64,000 bases of DNA, from the NCBI RefSeq assembly GCF_021496665.1, contig NZ_CP071246.1, positions 1,860,001 to 1,924,000 on the forward strand. Direction: 5' to 3'. Below the pieces are notes generated by a model. It was not told the origin of the DNA. It was given only the letters and a program-made list of their open reading frames with translations, and did no database searches. This DNA comes from Corynebacterium sp. CNCTC7651 (GTDB lineage: Bacteria > Actinomycetota > Actinomycetes > Mycobacteriales > Mycobacteriaceae). Below, piece by piece: positions 63,204-64,000 of the stretch (within the stretch, counting starts at the first letter, position 1; the number at the start of each line of letters is the position of its first letter). Position numbers and translations under genes: made by a program.

Positions 63204-64000
63204 CTACGCCGGCTCGACCGGGCCGCGGCCATCCTCGTCGAGCTCGCCGCCGAAGTCGTCCCCGTCGTCCGGCTCGTTGCCGTCGCGCTCATCCGGGAAC
63301 TCGGATGCTTCGGTCGGCTGCTCTGCCTTGTCCGGGTCGATCTCGCGGATCTCTTCCTCGAGCTCACGGTCAGCGTCGTCGAAGGTGTCCGCCGGCAGCG
63401 GCTTAGGGCGCGGCGTGAAGGTGAACGTTGCGCCCTCGGCAACCTTGCCGCGCGCGTCGCGGGCGGCTTCCACGTCGCCGTCCCAGCCCTCGACGTCTAC
63501 GGTGATGATCTCGCCGGCACCAATCTCGCCGAAGAGGATCTTCTCGGACAGCACGTCCTCGATCTCACGCTGAATCGTGCGACGCAGCGGGCGCGCGCCC
63601 AGCACCGGATCGAAGCCTCGGAGCGCCAGCAAGTTCTTCGCCTTGTCGGTGAGCTCAATGCCCATGTCCTGCGCGGCCAGGTTCTTGTCCACGCGGGCGA
63701 TGAGCAGGTCCACCATCTCCACGATCTCTTCCTGGGTGAGCTGGCGGAACACCACAATCTCATCGATACGGTTCAGGAACTCGGGGCGGAAGTGCTTCTT
63801 CAGCTCGTCGTGCACCTTGTTCTTCATGCGCTCGTACTGCGCATCCGTGTCGGTGGCGGTGTTGCCGCTGAAGCCCAGACCCACGGCCTTGGAGATGTCG
63901 CCAGTACCCAGGTTGGAGGTGAAGATCAGCACCGTGTTTTTGAAGTCCACGTTGCGTCCCTGACCGTCAGTGACGTGGCCCTCCTCGAGCACCTGCAGGA
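63204..64000 (-). CDS. clpC: ATP-dependent chaperone ClpC, C-terminal part
   Basis: Only the last ~265 residues are visible; the frame is open at the right edge. ClpC unfolds proteins for the ClpP protease. The visible part holds the end of the second AAA+ domain: EEGHVTDGQGRNVDFKNTVL, IFTSNLGTGDI, the arginine-containing FRPEFLNRIDEIVVF and the D2-small domain LALRGFDPVLGARPLRRTI (sensor 2). An acidic tail (LEEEIREIDPDKAEQPTEAS) follows. It converges with the lipase gene across a terminator. Confidence 0.95.
   Translation of the reverse strand, partial: LQVLEEGHVTDGQGRNVDFKNTVLIFTSNLGTGDISKAVGLGFSGNTATDTDAQYERMKNKVHDELKKHFRPEFLNRIDEIVVFRQLTQEEIVEMVDLLIARVDKNLAAQDMGIELTDKAKNLLALRGFDPVLGARPLRRTIQREIEDVLSEKILFGEIGAGEIITVDVEGWDGDVEAARDARGKVAEGATFTFTPRPKPLPADTFDDADRELEEEIREIDPDKAEQPTEASEFPDERDGNEPDDGDDFGGELDEDGRGPVEPA

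Overview
The window is a chromosomal segment from a high-GC actinobacterium, almost certainly a Corynebacterium. Pointers are a mycothiol synthase (mshD), the threonine exporter thrE, CarD, a DUF3073 protein, RadA, and a gene order (CoA transferase, phoU, pstBACS, purMF, purLQS, purC, purB, purD, phoSR, thrE) that I recall as the order of the corresponding C. glutamicum region. I see no rRNA, CRISPR array, transposase or prophage. One tRNA gene, tRNA-Thr(UGU), is present.

Layout: 1-4741 cydABDC (cytochrome bd oxidase and its ABC exporter); 4811-8470 CoA transferase, dusB, phoU; 8874-13137 the pst phosphate transporter; 13344-17427 mshD, a nitrobindin-like gene, pabC, ygfZ, DUF3073; 17558-25165 purM, purF, a sterol-carrier-like gene, a double-hotdog thioesterase, purL, purQ, purS; 25447-30647 a very large secreted nuclease/Rib/collagen-like surface protein split by one missing base; 30755-33397 a Zur-type operator and a znuACB-like zinc importer; 33887-43561 DUF2334, oligopeptidase B, purC, a lipoprotein, an endonuclease-fold protein, purB, purD, HIT; 43533-47477 PhoS/PhoR, tRNA-Thr, thrE; 47538-50509 a lysine-rich basic protein, a lipoprotein, a LacI regulator and an esterase; 50469-56009 rlmB, cysS, ispF, a coiled-coil surface protein, ispD, carD; 56187-60662 a lipoprotein, radA, small proteins, carbonic anhydrase, mutY; 60694-64000 a structured leader with a 49-aa gene, DUF4236, a secreted lipase and the 3' part of clpC. 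Functionally there is phosphate uptake with its two-component regulator, most of de novo purine synthesis, two MEP-pathway steps next to carD and cysS, and zinc import.

Three window-wide patterns stand out. (1) A non-palindromic bipartite sequence, core GCTTNNCGACG with extended consensus TTTTGCTTNNCGACGYTYC, occurs 41 times by eye on both strands, about one per 1.6 kb, in genes and intergenic DNA; base composition predicts fewer than about one. I do not recognise it. (2) Many short tandem duplications (4 to 33 bp) and single-base indels occur; eight otherwise well conserved genes are broken (cydD, CoA transferase, nitrobindin, purL, purD, ptrB, the nuclease-collagen gene, a secreted domain protein), and several indels lie on or beside copies of the motif. 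(3) Seven divergent gene pairs start only 19-32 bp apart, each start lying 6-8 nt from a TANNNT-like -10 box, which suggests back-to-back leaderless promoters. Whether pattern 2 is biology or an assembly problem cannot be decided from the sequence alone.
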